DNA of 64,000 nucleotides from Paralithodes platypus (taxonomy: Eukaryota; Arthropoda; Malacostraca; Decapoda; Lithodidae), in contig CM064509.1 of NCBI GenBank assembly GCA_032716605.1, positions 37,275,259 through 37,339,258 of the forward strand, in the 5' to 3' direction. Positions within the stretch are counted from its first letter, which is position 1. Each line of letters starts with the position of its first letter. Of the stretch, positions 20,193 through 33,362 are shown in pieces. The translations under genes were made by a program, and so were the position numbers. The notes under the pieces are model-generated. The model made no database searches, was not told the origin of the DNA, and was given only the letters and a program-made list of their open reading frames with translations.

Positions 20193-22009
20193 TGTGACGC
20201 TCACTGCTTCCCCCAGAACCGCATGGCTTACTCGCTAGGACTCGCCAGGGCAGAGAATGTAGCTACAGTCTACCTATCATTGTGTACTTTCCTTCTCGAG
20301 AAAGCTTGTGATGCAGACAGTTCAGAACTGTTCTTTGTTTTCGTCTGTCACAATCCTTTCTATTTTATTTAGTCAATTGAAAGTATTGTGTTAAATAGTT
20401 GAATGATGGGAAGGCAAGCGGGAGAGAGAGAGAGAGAGAGACCAGGTGGTGTGACTTGGTGGTGAGTGTGGCGCGTGGCCGGCCCCCTTACATAGGCCTC
20501 GCGGGATTCGTTGCCTCCTGCCTAACACGGCCTACTAGGCGGCTGCTTACTGGGCGACTGTCGCGCACCCTCGTGCTATTCCTGCGAACTGGGACTCCAC
20601 CCATGCGGTCCCTGGAAATATCCTGGTCAGATCCATCCCAGACAGCATACTCTAAGCATCTCCCTTGAACTGTTCCACACTCTTGTCTTAGAATCTTTCT
20701 CTTCTACTGCCTCTATCATTTCCACTACTTCCTCACCTTTTATTAATATCAATCCCCCTCTGGTTCCCTGCATCTACACCTTGAATTGGTGGCCAGACTG
20801 TATTATATGCTGGATCTCACATTTCTTATGTACTAGGCTAAGGTTGAAGATGGTCATTGTCTTTTTGGGAGATTGTATTGCTCGGACTGTCTCCATCAAT
20901 CACTAATGTTTCTACAGGGTTAAATAATGCTAGACTAGGGATCAGGTACCTTGCTGTTGGTGTTTTCACTGTGTGTAGGCTACTTTTGAGCTGCACGACA
21001 CTACGGATTCTGTGGGTTACCTGGGTGGATCTTTTGTCTGTGTACCTTGGAGTTTAGACTGTGTAGTGCGTGAGGGCTGCTTGCCTAATCCACCTAACAC
21101 TGTTCTAACTCTAATTGCTTTTACTTTTGAGGGTCGCCAGGAGGATACTCGATACTTGTGATCGAGAATCCTCAAGAGAGCACCCCTTCATATTAACGTA
21201 ATCAGGCCGCACAGACCCAAGGTCCACACTAGGCTAGGAGCTGCCTTGCTCCACCAGAATTCTGTACCTTTGCGCATCCCAGCTAGACTTTGTTAACCCG
21301 GGTAGACATTAGCTGGATTAGATCATATATTCTTTTATGCATACCCATTATTTCTACACAAGCATTTTGAGGTCTAGGTTGCTGTAGAGAGACACAACCA
21401 GCATAGACCGGTTTTGTTAATAGGAGTACTACTTTTTCGTGGCGAGCATTATTATTGTTGCACCGCTTATAATATTCTTGTGTCCAATAACATTATAGGT
21501 CCAGCCTTTTTGTGTATTTATCCTACACGTGCATTGTCCTGCCTCCTGCTATTTTGTGGTTCCATTTCCGATACGTTCTTCTTATTAGCATCCGACATTA
21601 TTCAGAAGATTCCTTGTTCGGTGCTTGAGGACTTTACAACACTTTGTTTCATAAAGGAGTGACAGATATTATTGATTAAAGTAACGTTAAGTAAACCTTC
21701 TTCTTGTTTGCATTAGATCACTCTTGTGATTTAATTAAGTTAACTATCTTTTCCTTGTGTACCATAACTAAGCAACCATATGTTATAGGTAATAGGCTGT
21801 TTCAGAGAACATCAGCCTATAGTAGAAGCACATAGATACTGAGAGTTAAGATACCCTGCTATCGCAGATATAACTCTGGAGGGTATATGTGTTCTTTGTT
21901 CGACGGGATTATATATCAGGGGTTGGATCTAGCGTTTCCGTTGTTGCATTTACGCCAGTCTAGTCCACTGTATAAGAGCCACTGATTTATACGAGACCAG
22001 ATCGTAACA
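20193..22009 (+). repeat. 5' LTR of Gmr1-like copy 2
   Basis: Starts TGTGACGCTCACTGC and ends GATCGTAACA. Contains a GA run near 20425. Same length as its partner at 28879. Confidence 0.92.
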
Positions 22010-22011
22010 AA

Positions 22012-22020
22012 TGGCGACCT
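22012..22020 (+). promoter_or_regulatory. Primer-binding site of copy 2
   Basis: TGGCGACCT two bases after the LTR, identical to copy 1, then AGCTCAGGA. Confidence 0.65.
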
Positions 22021-22264
22021 AGCTCAGGATTTGGTGAACTGACATATAATTGCAAGTTATTGTGCAGATTTTTCTCACAGTTTAGGCAGTGAACATTTGT
22101 TGATTTTGTGGAATATTTTTTGAGGACATGCAAGAATTATTTTTTTAGCAAAGTAATATAGCACTTAAGCTGTCTCCGAGAATTTTTTATTGTGAATATT
22201 GTGGTATAAGAGTTTGGGGTACTTCTTTTTTGTGTACCAAAGTGAAAAATCTTCAGTGAGCATC

Positions 22265-22835
22265 ATGTCTTATAGCGGATCAGTGCAGGATGAAGACACA
22301 GTACGTGATGTAGAAGCTGAGGAGCAGCAACATGGGCAGGTTGTTAACTTGGTGAACAGTGAGGAGGATGCAAGGATTTTTTTACAATGGCCTGTTACTT
22401 CCGACCGGTTGGTGGGTGTGAATTGGTACGGTCTCCAGTGCTTAGCCGCAGCTATCGGTCATGTATGTCATATCGGTCACTAGTGGCATGACCAAGGATG
22501 ACCTGATGACGTGTGTGCTGGGTGGGGTGACTGGCGTACGAGGTAGGGTGAGTGTTCAGAGCCCTTTGGCCGAGCCTCCCCTTCACTCGACTCCCAATCC
22601 TCCTATTGGAGTACCGACCCTGAGCACGCTTCCGCAGGGGGGTAGTGACTGGCAGGGTGGTTTGCCCCTGGGGGGATCACCGGGTATTTCTAACATCATT
22701 GCATCTCCTCCTCCTCCTCAAGGTTTGACCCCGGAGATGCTCTTTCAGCTCGAGATGGCAAAGATGCAACATCAGAGTCAACAGCAGATAGAGCTAGCTA
22801 AGATAGAAGAGAGAAAAGAGCTGGCTAGGATGTAG
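22265..22835 (+). pseudogene. Gag, N-terminal part (copy 2)
   Basis: Starts MSYSGSVQDEDTVRDVEAEE, matching copy 1 around the (D)AR.FLQ motif. Near 22465 the frame is lost (HVCHIGH then stop) and resumes in another frame at TKDDLMTCVLGG, where copy 1 reads without a break. A proline-rich linker and a Q/E-rich helix follow, closed by an in-frame TAG at 22833. Lacks the 15-residue repeats of copy 1. Confidence 0.75.
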
Positions 22836-22895
22836 CAACAGACGAGGGAAGCTGAGCTTAGGACTGAACTAGAATCTACAAGATACTGTGCCGAC

Positions 22896-25052
22896 ATGGA
22901 TTTAGAGAAGTCTCGTGTTGAGACGACGGGACAGCGACTCGGTACTGGAAAGCGTGCGCATGATCAGTCTCTGTCGCACCTTCTCAAACTGGTCCCTGTA
23001 TTTGACGAGTCTGGTGTCACAGAGTTTTTCAATAGATTTGAGAAGAAGTGCCGGGAGCATCAGTGGCCTGAAGTTAAGTGGGCGGCCCTTGTGTCCTCTA
23101 GACTCGTAGGTAAGGGGCTCAAGGCTTACGATGCACTGCCTTTGGAGTCCTGCGTTGTTTATGAGGAGCTCAGGGAGGCTGTCCTACGGGCATATGAGCT
23201 ACAACCCGAGACATATAGGTTAAAGTTCCGGGGTGTGACTAAGGGGCAAGACAGTACCTTCTTGGAGCACGCCCGGGACCTGTCCGACGCTATGGAAAAC
23301 TGGCTCAGATCAGAAAAGACAACTACGTTTGATGAGATGAAACAGTTGATGCTTCTAGAGCAGTTTTATAAGTGTACGGGCGGCGATTTGACTTTAAACC
23401 TTAAAGAGAAGAACCCAAGAACTCTCGTAGAAGCAGCAGAGATGGCTGATCTTCGGTTGTCACTAATTCGGGGGTGCGGCTCTGCACAGAGAAACGATGT
23501 AGGCGTTAAGGAGCGTTACCCTCCCCCTCCCCGGAATATGGACACGCATAAATTTAAAAGCAATGACACCAAGACTGATCACAAACCTAGCACCGCCCCG
23601 TTTAAGAAGGGTCAGGGGACTTTTACACCTCAGTATAAGTCCAAGGGGAAATTTGAGTGTTATCACTGTCACAAAGAGGGGCACATGGCAAAAGCTTGTC
23701 CGAGCAGACCTCCCTCGGCGGCTGTGTCATTGGCTCGCAGCATTGGGGTGTTCCAGAAGTCTTCTGTGTTTGCTGGAGGCATAAGATCAGAGGATGGAGC
23801 ACCGCCAGTGAAGAAGGGTCCGGAAGGCTCGAACCCTGTCCGCGATGCCTTTTGCGACCATAGAGGGCATGGCTGCGTGAAGTGGGGGGGCAAGAAGCAC
23901 GGGGTACAGCTCTTGCGTGACACAGGTGCCTCTCAGACACTCTTGAAGAATTTCACTGGTAGACCCATAAACGCGGCGCGGGTAGTTGTGGTGCAGGGAG
24001 TTAATGCAACTAGGTCATACCCGCTTGTTAGAATGGAGCTTGAAGTTGACGGTGTGACTCGCGAACTGGATGTGGGAATCGTGGAGAAATTGCCTGTTTG
24101 GGGCGTTGAGCTCCTTCTCGGCAATGACTTTGCGGTGCCTGCTTCTAAGGTTTCACCCTTAGTCGTTGCCGAGGAGCCGGCCGACGTGAGTAGGGAGGAA
24201 CAGGAGTGGGTTGAGAAGTGTCAGGTGCATCCAATGGCGTGTGTTGTAACCAGATCTCTCGCATCCAGGGAGTCACAACCTAACCAACAGTCTTCAAATA
24301 AGCGGAGGAACGGTCACGAGAAGGTGCTGGAAGCTGATACGGTGGAGAGTCTAGTACCAGCAGCACTTCTCGGGGACTCAGTATTAGCACCGTTATTAGA
24401 GTCTGGAGAAGCACCACCACCTGTCACTGAGAGTGTAGAGGCAGGGCTTAAAGAGACTCAGAGGCAGCAACGGTATACACAGAGAGAGCAATGGGATGCA
24501 AAGTTCGATGTTGGTGGAGGGCATCAGTTGTTTCGCAAACACTTAGACAGGCTAGCTCCCTCAGATATTCGCAAATTGCAGCTAGAAGACCCGGAGGTTC
24601 TAAAGTGTAGTAACGGTGCTGTCGAACTCGAAGAGGACAGGGATGCAAAGTCTGGAGATTTTTTTTTCATTGATGGCATCTTGTATCGGCGATTCCAAGA
24701 CCCGCAGAGAAGTTGGGAGGGTGGGTCAGGAGTGGTAGACCAGCTGGTCGTACCGAGGGTATGCAGGGATAGCCTACTTAGGTTGGCTCATGATGTACCG
24801 CTGGCGGGACACTTGGGTGTCCGTAAGACGGTGGCGGCTTTGGGGAAACTGTTTTGGTGGCCTGGTTTGAGAGCACAAGTGGTGTCATGGGTGGCAATGT
24901 GCAGTGTGTGCCAAAAGGTCGGGAAACCTAACCAGAGCATCCCAAAGGCTCCGTTACACCCAATTCCCGTCAGTGGGCCTCCCTTTAGTAAAGTAGTAGT
25001 CGACATGGTTGGCCCCCTCCCCCCACAAGTGCCGGAAATAAATATCTCTTGA
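22896..25052 (+). pseudogene. Gag capsid, zinc knuckle, protease and start of integrase (copy 2)
   Basis: A single 718-codon frame showing that gag and pol are fused in this family. Order: capsid (EFFNRFEKKCREHQWPEVKW), SCAN-like part with LEQFYKC, CCHC knuckle CYHCHKEGHMAKAC, retropepsin with an intact DTGA loop at residue 342, LLLGNDF, then integrase zinc-binding H/H/C/C and the first catalytic aspartate in VVVDMVGP. The frame breaks near 25030 by a small indel. The intact aspartate here contrasts with N in copy 1. Confidence 0.88.
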
Positions 25053-25576
25053 CAGTCATGGACGTAGCAACTCGGTACCCAGACGCATACCCGATGAGAA
25101 ATGGTTTGGCGAAGACGGTGGTCCGTAACTTGCTATTATACTTCTCTCGGTACGGATACCCGCAGGAGATACAGTCAGACCAAGGATCGAATTTCACCTC
25201 CAACTTGTTCGTTCAGACAATGAAGCAGCACGGGATTGTCACTGTAGTGTCATCTGCTTATCACCCAGAGAGTCAGGGGGTGTTAGAGAGGTGGCATTCC
25301 ACTCTAAAAAGCATGCTTCGCTGCTATTGTCTTGAGAACGGCAAGGACTGGGATCTTGGCCTGTCGTATGTGTTATTCGCTGCACGAGCGGTACCTGGGG
25401 AGAGTTTGGGGTTTAGCCCTAATGAGCTTGTGTTTGGACACCGCGTCAGAGGGCCTCTCCACATGGTAAAGGAGATATGGGAAGGCACCGCTAAACCATA
25501 TTCTATGCTTAAGTATGTCCTTGAGAGTAGAGAACGAATGTTGCGTAGTCTGGAGTTGGCTGGCCGCATCTGGTAG
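25049..25576 (+). pseudogene. Integrase catalytic core (copy 2)
   Basis: Continues from the previous block in a new frame: TVMDVATRYPDAYPM, the second aspartate in IQSDQGSNFTS and the glutamate in HPESQGVLERWHS, 35 residues later, as in copy 1. Frame lost again near 25570. Confidence 0.88.
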
Positions 25577-25590
25577 GCTCTCAGGCCCTC

Positions 25591-27111
25591 ATGAAGGACA
25601 GGTACGACCACAAGGTGAAACTCAGGGAGTTTCACGTGGGTCAGGAGGTGTTGATACTACTCCCTCTTGTAGGTCACCCCTTATCCGCAAAGTACGCTGG
25701 TCCTTATAGGGTAGCAGAGAAGCTCTCGGACTTAGATTACCTGGTGGCCACTCCAGACAGGCGTAAGAGGAATCAGTTATGTCATGTCAACCTGATGAAG
25801 GAGTATGTGAGGCACCCACCTGAGCCTCTCACTGTCCCCGTGATGACTTTCAGCAGTCAAGGTGGAGAAGGAGAACGGGACAGTCATGCGCAGGTGGATA
25901 ACAACTGGGATTATCATGTTTCTGCAGATCAGTGGGCGGGAAACACGAGACAGGCGGCTCATGAGGCTTTGCAACACCTACCTGAGCAACAGCGTGTGGC
26001 TGTCGAGCGCCTATTCTGTTTATACCCTACTGTATTTGCGGAACACCCAGGCCTCACTACTCATGAGGTGCACGACATTGACGTCAGAGACCACCCACCC
26101 TTCAAATCAGTGCCCTATAGGGTGCCCCCTATTAAACTTCCGGCCCTCCGGACGGAGTTGGAGTATATGTTGCAACAGGGACTGATCGAGAAGGGGGCGG
26201 TAAAGTGGACATCTCCCGTAACGCTGCAACCTAAGCCGGATGGCAAGGTGCGCTTCTGTGTTGATTACCGCAGGCTAAACGGCTTGACTCCCACCAACCC
26301 ATATCCTCTTCCCCGGGTCGATGACTGTGTAGACAAGATTGGCAGGGCCAAGTTCTTGACCAAGGTGGACCTGGTAAAAGGTTACTGGCAGGTGCCTTTG
26401 TCTGAACGGGCGAAAGAGGTGTGTGGTTTTGTGGTGGATGGTGCTACATATCATTGTAATGTCATGCCGTACGGTCTAAAGAACGCACCAGCGACCTTCC
26501 AAAGCTTGATGAACGAGTTAGTGGCTGACATTCCGAACTGTACCGTGTACCTGGACGACGTCATTATCTACGATGACGATTTCAAGAGCCACTGTGAACA
26601 TGTAGAATCCCTATTTAAGAAATTAAGCGAGGCAAACTTGGTGGTCAACCTGGGAAAGTGTGATTTTGTGCGGGCTACCGTGCAGTATCTGGGGTTCATG
26701 GTGGGTTTGGGCCAGGTGTGCCCCCCACAGAACAAGATATTGGCTATTAACCACTTCCCCAGGCCGTCCACCAAGAAGCAGATCATGAGGTTTTTGGGCA
26801 TGATTGGTTTCTACCGCCGCTTTATAAAGGGCTATTCTACTGTGCTGGCTCCTCTGATGGACCTATTAGCCAAAGATAGAAAGTTTAAGTGGGCGCCTGA
26901 GTGTGAGAGGGCTTTTTTGCTAGTAAAACACCTGTTGTGTACTCACCCCATCCTCAGGGCCCCGGACTTTAGCCGATCATTCCAGCTGGCAACTGATGCC
27001 AGTGGTGTGGGGGCTGGTGCCGTTCTGATGCAATCAGACGAAGATGGGCTGGAGCACCCAGTCAGTTTCTTCTCAAAAAGTTCAACTTGGCGCAGAAGAA
27101 CTATTCAGTAG
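25591..27111 (+). pseudogene. Integrase C-terminus, reverse transcriptase and start of RNase H (copy 2)
   Basis: 506 codons: GPYRVAEKLSDLDYLVA (GPY/F module), linker, RT with VRFCVDYRRLNGL, VMPYGLKNAPATFQ and palm YLDDVIIYDDD, thumb with VQYLGFMVG, then RNase H with ATDASGVGAGAVL. Frame is lost near 27080 inside RNase H (FFSKSSTW). Otherwise catalytic residues are present. Confidence 0.9.
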
Positions 27112-27362
27112 TTGAGAAGGAACTGCTGGCGATTGTGCTAGCGCTCAGGCACTTTGAGGTGTATGTTCCAGCCTATGGACCAGTTGTGGTGATCTACACC
27201 GACCATCACCCCCTCAAGTTCCTGAATCAATTCCATAACCGGAATATGAGGCTGACCAGGTGGTCATTAATGTTGCAGGAATACAACCTAGACATACGCC
27301 ATATTGCCGGTTCTGAGAATGTGATTGCAGATTGCTTATCGAGGGTGGAAGACCCGGGGTAG
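27087..27362 (+). pseudogene. RNase H, C-terminal part (copy 2)
   Basis: NYSVVEKELLAIVLALRHFE with the catalytic glutamate, VVIYTDHHPLKFLN with the third aspartate and the terminal ENVIADCLSRVE. Ends at a stop equivalent to that of copy 1. Confidence 0.88.
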
Positions 27363-27396
27363 ATCATCACAAGGGTAGCCTCCTACTTTGGTTTGA

Positions 27397-28440
27397 TTTT
27401 TTTTTTTTTTTTAAGGAGACAATGAACGGAGGAAGGAAAAACACAGATAAAACAAAAAGGTCCATGTGCCTAAAGGCATCCTCCATTCATAAAATGTTTT
27501 TAACAACTGGATTTAAACATTTGTAGATTGTAAGTTTGTGGAAAGCAATTCGAGGGAAGTGAATTCCAAAGAGTAGTAGCTCTGGGGATAAATGAATTCT
27601 GATAAGCAGAAGTTCTGCATTGTGGAGGAGAAAGTGTAAATTCATGGGCGCTCTCAGCTGCCCTAGTTCTACGGGAAAGATGTGGAGAGGCGGCACAATT
27701 GAAGCAAGTTCCTCGGAACAATTGCTGTGAAAATATCTGTAGAATAATGCAAGGGATGCAACGTTTCTTCGTATGGATAATGTAGGAAGGTCCTGTGTGA
27801 TTGCAGGGTTATTGATTAATCTAATAGCTTTATTTTGAATTTTGTCCAACTGCCTCAATGCAACCACTCCACTTCCACAGAGGTGAACAGTAATCCATCT
27901 GAGAACGCACATGACTTTTATATATCACGGCCAACTGCTCGCCAGTGAAGAATTCTCGAACTCTGTACAGGAGTCCCAGTTTTTTAGAGGCATTCTTTAG
28001 CAATGCTTCTAACATAATGTGTCCAGCTCAAGTTAGTAGTTAATGTTACACCGAGAATGTCAATACTAGGGGAAGTGGGAATATTTACATCATTAAAAAA
28101 TATATGGGAGTCAGTGAGATTCTGTCGGTTAGAAAATTGAATGTACTTGGTTTTCTGTGCATTAAAGGAAACTAGATTCTTTTGTCCCCATCCATTAATT
28201 CTAGAAAGGTCCTGGTTCAGAGAAATTGCAGTGTTTATTTTTTAATTTATAAGATCGGGTTGGGTGACAGAATTGGTAAATGTGAAGGAACTGTGGAGTG
28301 TTGAGTCATCTGCGTAGGAATGTATTGGATTATGAGTGGTAGATATGAGATCATTGATATGAATGAGGAACAGAATTGGGGCCAAAACTGATCCCTGGGG
28401 AACACCAGCATTTATTGAGTGAAATTGAGAAGTAAAGTAT
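27397..28440 (-). mobile_element. 5'-truncated LINE inside Gmr1-like copy 2
   Basis: The poly-T at 27397-27412 is the poly(A) tail of a minus-strand element. Translation from 28439 downward gives SINAGVPQGSVLAPILFLIH, then SYADDSTLHSSF (catalytic YADD), SFNAQKTKYIQFS, KKLGLLYRVREFF, AVIYKSHVRSQMDYCSPLW, LDKIQNKAIRLI and finally TLWNSLPS. This is RT palm to C-terminus of a CR1/Jockey-type LINE. One in-frame stop and at least one frameshift are present. No target duplication could be fixed. Copy 1 lacks it, which confirms insertion. Confidence 0.8.
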
Positions 28441-28878
28441 GTTTACGTCTGGTGCTTGTTGGCTCGCGTGGGTAGCCCAGCGTATTGGGTCGTAAAGTAG
28501 GAGTTGCTGTGTTGGTATAGAAGAAAAAAACTAGGCTGCCCCTGTAGTGCAGCCGCCATAAACATATTACAAATATGAAAATCCTATAAAAACCCTTTCT
28601 TTGATAGTTAAATTTGTTTTAAGTATGTTATAGCAGAAATTCTGAGTTGTACTCCTCTCAGAAGGCTGGGCTAGTGAAGCTCGCTCTTATGAGCATAACT
28701 ATGTAATTAAATGTATTGTGTTGGGAGGGGTTGTTCATTTTTATAATGTGTTATTTTGAAGAGAACTGTGCTTTACATTTCATTGTCGCTGGGTGACTAG
28801 GAGTGGCGAATTTTGTATGGGTTCTGCGTGTCAGATTTAGAGCTCATAGTTGGAGCCTCTTAAAAATCTTGGGTGGGG
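28441..28878 (+). other. 3' untranslated part and polypurine tract of copy 2
   Basis: Sequence between the LINE and the 3' LTR, ending in AAAAATCTTGGGTGGGG, the likely polypurine primer. No coding frame. Confidence 0.6.
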
Positions 28879-30695
28879 TGTGACGCTCACTGCTTCCCCC
28901 AGAACCGCATGGCTTACTCGCTAGGACTCGCCAGGGCAGAGAATGTAGCTACAGTCTACCTATCATTGTGTACTTTCCTTCTCGAGAAAGCTTGTGATGC
29001 AGACAGTTCAGAACTGTTCTTTGTTTTCGTCTGTCACAATCCTTTCTATTTTATTTAGTCAATTGAATGTATTGTGTTAAATAGTTGAATGATGGGAAGG
29101 CGAGCAGGAGAGAAAGAGAGAGAGAGACCAGGTGGTGTGACTTGGTGGTGAGTGTGGCGCGTGGCCGGCTCCCTTACATAGGCCTCGCGGGATTCGTTGC
29201 CTCCTGCCTAACACGGCCTACTAGGCGGCTGCTTACTGGGCGACTGTCGCGCGCCCTCGTGCCATTCCTGCGAACTGGGACTCCACCCATGCGGTCCCTG
29301 GAAATATCCTGGTCAGATCCGTCCCAGACAGCATACTCTAAGCATCTCCCTTGAACTGTTCCACACTCTTGTCTTAGAATCTTTCTCTTCTACTGCCTCT
29401 ATCATTTCCACTACTTCCTCACCTTTTATTAATATCAATCCCCCTCTGGTTTCCTGCATCCACACCTTGAATTGGTGACCAGACTGTATTATATGCTGGA
29501 TCTCACATTTCTTATGTACTAGGCTAAGGTTGAAGATAGTCATTGTCTTTTTGGGAGATTGTATTGCTCGGACTGTCTCCATCAATCACTAATGTTTCTA
29601 CAGGGTTAAATAATGCTAGACTAGGGATCAGGTACCTTGCTGTTGGTGTTTTCACTGTGTGTAGGCTACTTTTGAGCTGCACGACACTACGGATTCTGTG
29701 GGTTACCTGGGTGGATCTTTTGTCTGTGTACCTTGGAGTTTAGACTGTGTAGTGCGTGAGGGCTGCTTGCCTAATCCACCCAACACTGTTCTAACTCAAT
29801 TTGCTTTTACTTTTGAGGGTCGCCAGGAGGATACTCGATACTTGTGATCGAGAATCCTCAAGAGAGCACCCCTTCATATTAACGTAATCAGGCCGCACAG
29901 ACCCAAGGTCCACACTAGGCTAGGAGCTGCCTTGCTCCACCAGAATTCTGTACCTTTGCGCATCCCAGCTAGACTTTGTTAACCCGGGTAGACATTAGCT
30001 GGATTAGATCATATACTCTTTTATGCATACCCATTATTTCTACACAAGCATTTTGAGGTCTAGGTTGCTGTAGAGAGACACAACCAGCATAGACCAGTTT
30101 TGTTAATAGGAGTACTACTTTTTCGTGGCGAGCATTATTACTGTTGCACCGCTTATAATATTCTTGTGTCCAATAACATTATAGGTCCAGCCTTTTTGTG
30201 TATTTAGCCTACACGTGCATTGTCCTGCCTCCTGCTATTTTGTGGTTCCATTTCCGATACGTTCTTTTTAGTAGCATCCGACATTATTCAGAAGATTCCT
30301 TGTTCGGTGCTTGAGGACTTTACAACACTTTGTTTCATAAAGGAGTGACAGATATTATTGATTAAAGTAACGTTAAGTAAACCTTCTTCTTGTTTGCATT
30401 AGATCACTCTTGTGATTTAATTAAGTTAACTATCTTTTCCTTGTGTACCATAACTAAGCAACCATATGTTATAGGTAATAGGCTGTTTCAGAGAATATCA
30501 GCCTATAGTAGAAGCACATAGATACTGAGAGTTAAGATACCCCGCTATCGCAGATATAACTCTGGAGGGTATATGTGTTCTTTGTTCGACGGGATTATAT
30601 ATCAGGGGTTGGATCTAGCGTTTCCGTTGCTGCATTTACGCCAGTCAAGTCCAATGTATAAGAGCCACTGATTTATACGAGACCCGATCGTAACA
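28879..30695 (+). repeat. 3' LTR of Gmr1-like copy 2
   Basis: Starts TGTGACGCTCACTGC and ends GATCGTAACA, followed by ATTA. About 28 substitutions from the 5' LTR, mostly transitions. Confidence 0.92.
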
Positions 30696-30724
30696 ATTAT
30701 CATAACCCATCCCCCCTTACCCTG

Positions 30725-33362
30725 TTATGCGGCGGTTAATGACAGATTCCGCATCTGTTGAACTGCCTGCCTAGTCTCAGTGTTCATTACTGAAGCTGTC
30801 AACACCGGAGAAAGGATTACCCGATGGTAAATATTCCCGGGCAATCCTTTCACCATAAAGAGTCTCAGGTGTTGCCTAGCACGGACAGCTTCAAACAATG
30901 CGGTTCGTATGTGACTGATAGATCTCGCCAGGTGGGGGAGAAGAAGCTGTTGGAATAACCTTATTGTCTCGCTCATACCTTGACTGTCTGAGACTCTTCT
31001 TATGGACTGCTCAGTTTGTCTACTGAGTAAGAATATTGCAAACCTTCTATGCGCATTATCTCGCAACATATACTCTCTCTGGAGATCAATCAGGTGGGAG
31101 TATTGAAGGGATCCTGAAAGTCCTGTTGTGATAACTGTGGGGACGCAAGGAATTCAAAAATGGAGGAGGGGACACCTCCCGGTTGTGGATTTAGCAAATC
31201 AAACTCAATTTGGTTGGGTGGAGGGATAGCAAGGGAGGGTTGAGACGTTAAAGCACTAGCAAACTGCTGAGCCTGCTTATCCCAGTCCACCCATGGACCA
31301 TGACCTAACTGCCCCAGGAGCAATTCCTGATTGCCCGACGGCATGTGCGCCGGAATTGTAACCAACTTCGGTTCTTCTACTTTGAAGGAATCATAACCAT
31401 GTACGACGTAAGGCCGGGAGCAATCAGGACAAATCAATTCCCCTGGGGAAGGAGGCAAAAGCTGAGCAGGTACATAGACAAAATATTCATAATTCCAGAC
31501 ATTGGGAATAGCCTTAATTGGTACCTTTAAAAACCTACCCTGTGTATCCTTAGCACGGAACTCCTTATTCTTACTGGTCTCAATGACCCAATCACGAGGC
31601 ACTGGGATCTCCCCCGCAATAGACCTGTGCTCAGACCCCGATTTAGTTGGTCCTACCGAAAACCAGAAACAGTCTGATTCTTGCAAGTGTGGAATAGTGG
31701 CCTATGTCTGTAGCTGTTTATCTATTGAAATAGGATAGAAAGCTGGGTTTGAACAATGATAAGGAGTTGTCCGGAAGGAGGGTACTGTATTGGCACCCGC
31801 CGGGGGACATGACTTTGTTACTTTAGCCGTGGGACAGACAGGATTTGGTAGTATGCTAAATTTGGCTGGCATTAGAGCCGGGGAAGCAGCTGGGGTTGTT
31901 AGCACACTAATTTTAGATGGCGTGAGCGGTAGTACAGAAACACTCGGGGTAGCTTCCATGTTAACCATGGGGGTATTCTGAGGGGAAAGTACGTTAATTT
32001 TGGCTGGGATGAACGGCAGCACAGAGGCAATAGGGGGAGTTTCCATCGTCGTTGTGGGAGTATTTCGAGACCTTTTTGAAACATCACATTGTTGCAAAAC
32101 TTTCTGTAATAAGTTATCTAAATGTGTGGCTGTGACACACTGACTACGGGGTCTCTTTAGAGACCTGGTACATACCTTCTCTACTTTCTCCCTATGCTCA
32201 ACCTTCTCGCTATGCTCCGGTAAAGCCAAGGAATGTTCTACTTCCTCCGGTGGTGCCACGGAATGTTCTACATCTTCCAGTGATCCCCTAACTCTCACTG
32301 TCTCTGATGTAAGGCTGGTTGCCTTCTCAGTTACTCTACGCCTTTCTCCCAGAATGGGACACTAGCCTACTAGGTGCTAGGATGATACTCCCAGAGGAGT
32401 TAAGTTTACGAGGTAGGAAGTTACTCCCAGAGGAATCGGTATAACTAGATGCCCTGGATTTAGGTGGATCTTGACCTACCTGAGAACCTGAACTTGTTGT
32501 GCTCTCACATGCCGCTGAACTGCGGTACTGCCCTGTGGCCGTGGATGGTGAAGCTAATCGTTCCTCCTTTAGGCAAGGCAAAACAACTTTTGGGAGCATT
32601 TAAGATCCTTGTTGAACCATCCTTACCTTAGGCCTATCCTTGGGTCCCGACTCAATCCCCCCGGCTCCTGCCCCGAGGAGTCCGGGAAAAAACTCTGGCA
32701 CATCAGGGGCAGAAACTGAGGGGAGCGGTCGAGAGTCCGGCTTACACCTCTGCTGCGACGGCGGGTCTGCACTATGGTCACTGGCATGAACTTCTGCCGT
32801 TACCCTAACAGTGGAGAGTATCGAGTCATACTTCTCGCTTGGGAGACCGGGGGTCCTGGACTGAAGACTGTCCGCACTGTCGTCGGGGTGACCTGGATGT
32901 CAATCGTGGCCGGGCGTCTGGCAATGCCGAGCGGGTTCTCTTGTGTTGGGGAGGGGGTTCTACCTCAATAGATTCCAAGAAACTGCTAATGGCTAATTGC
33001 TCTACTAAGTGTTGAGTTTTAGCTGTATTGATAGGAGTTGACTGTAGCACTGGGGAATCATCATTGAATGAGTAGAGCAGAATGAGCTGTAACAGGTCTG
33101 CGTCATTGCATATTGACTCAACATTTGCTACTCTCTTAGCATATGAAGTAAATTTATTCTTTATATTGATCAAGGCCACCAGGCACGAAAGATCTTGCTT
33201 ACTAATCCATTCCGCATACAGATCTGAGCACACCAGGCATTTCTGGGAAGTCCAGAGAAACTTAGACCTATCAATGCACGTAACACATCGTATACAAAGT
33301 TTGTGTGCAGTTACCGGGACTAGTGAGCAGGTAGGTGTGGCGCAAATGTTAAACAGAGGCAC
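30725..33362 (-). pseudogene. DIRS-like ORF1 (Gag-like), broken
   Basis: Five collinear blocks on the minus strand. N-terminus: MPLFNICATPTC..., with a Cys/His cluster (C-x2-C, C-x2-C pairs around CIRCVTC and KCLVCSDLY) like a zinc-binding module. Middle: basic PPPQHKRTRSALPDARPR, then a long Ser/Thr/Pro-rich segment with repeated TPP.SVLP.TP.KI units. C-terminal: a folded part with W/F-rich DCFWFSVG and ICPDCSRPYVV, and a helical end (RRFAIFLLSRQTEQSIRRV). In-frame stop at 31698-31700 and several frameshifts. Identity as DIRS ORF1 is inferred mainly from its position directly 5' of the RT/RNase H/recombinase remnant. Confidence 0.55.

Larger units (their letters stand above)
20193..30695 (+). 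mobile_element. Gmr1-like LTR retrotransposon, copy 2 (decayed)
   Basis: LTRs of 1817 bp each, exact 4-bp duplication ATTA (20189-20192 and 30696-30699), primer-binding site, gag-pol in the Gmr1 order and polypurine tract. Interior 6.87 kb, of which about 1.05 kb is an inserted LINE. The LTRs differ at about 28 positions by eye (~1.5%) with no net length change, so it is older than copy 1. Its LTR is unrelated to that of copy 1 apart from the ends, though the enzymes are close, so it is a sister family. Confidence 0.92.

Noticed and set aside
30725..33362. Endogenous DNA-virus or host gene origin for these five frames
   Set aside because: Their strand and position immediately upstream of the DIRS RT/RNase H/recombinase remnant, once the LTR element is removed, favour a DIRS ORF1; not proven.
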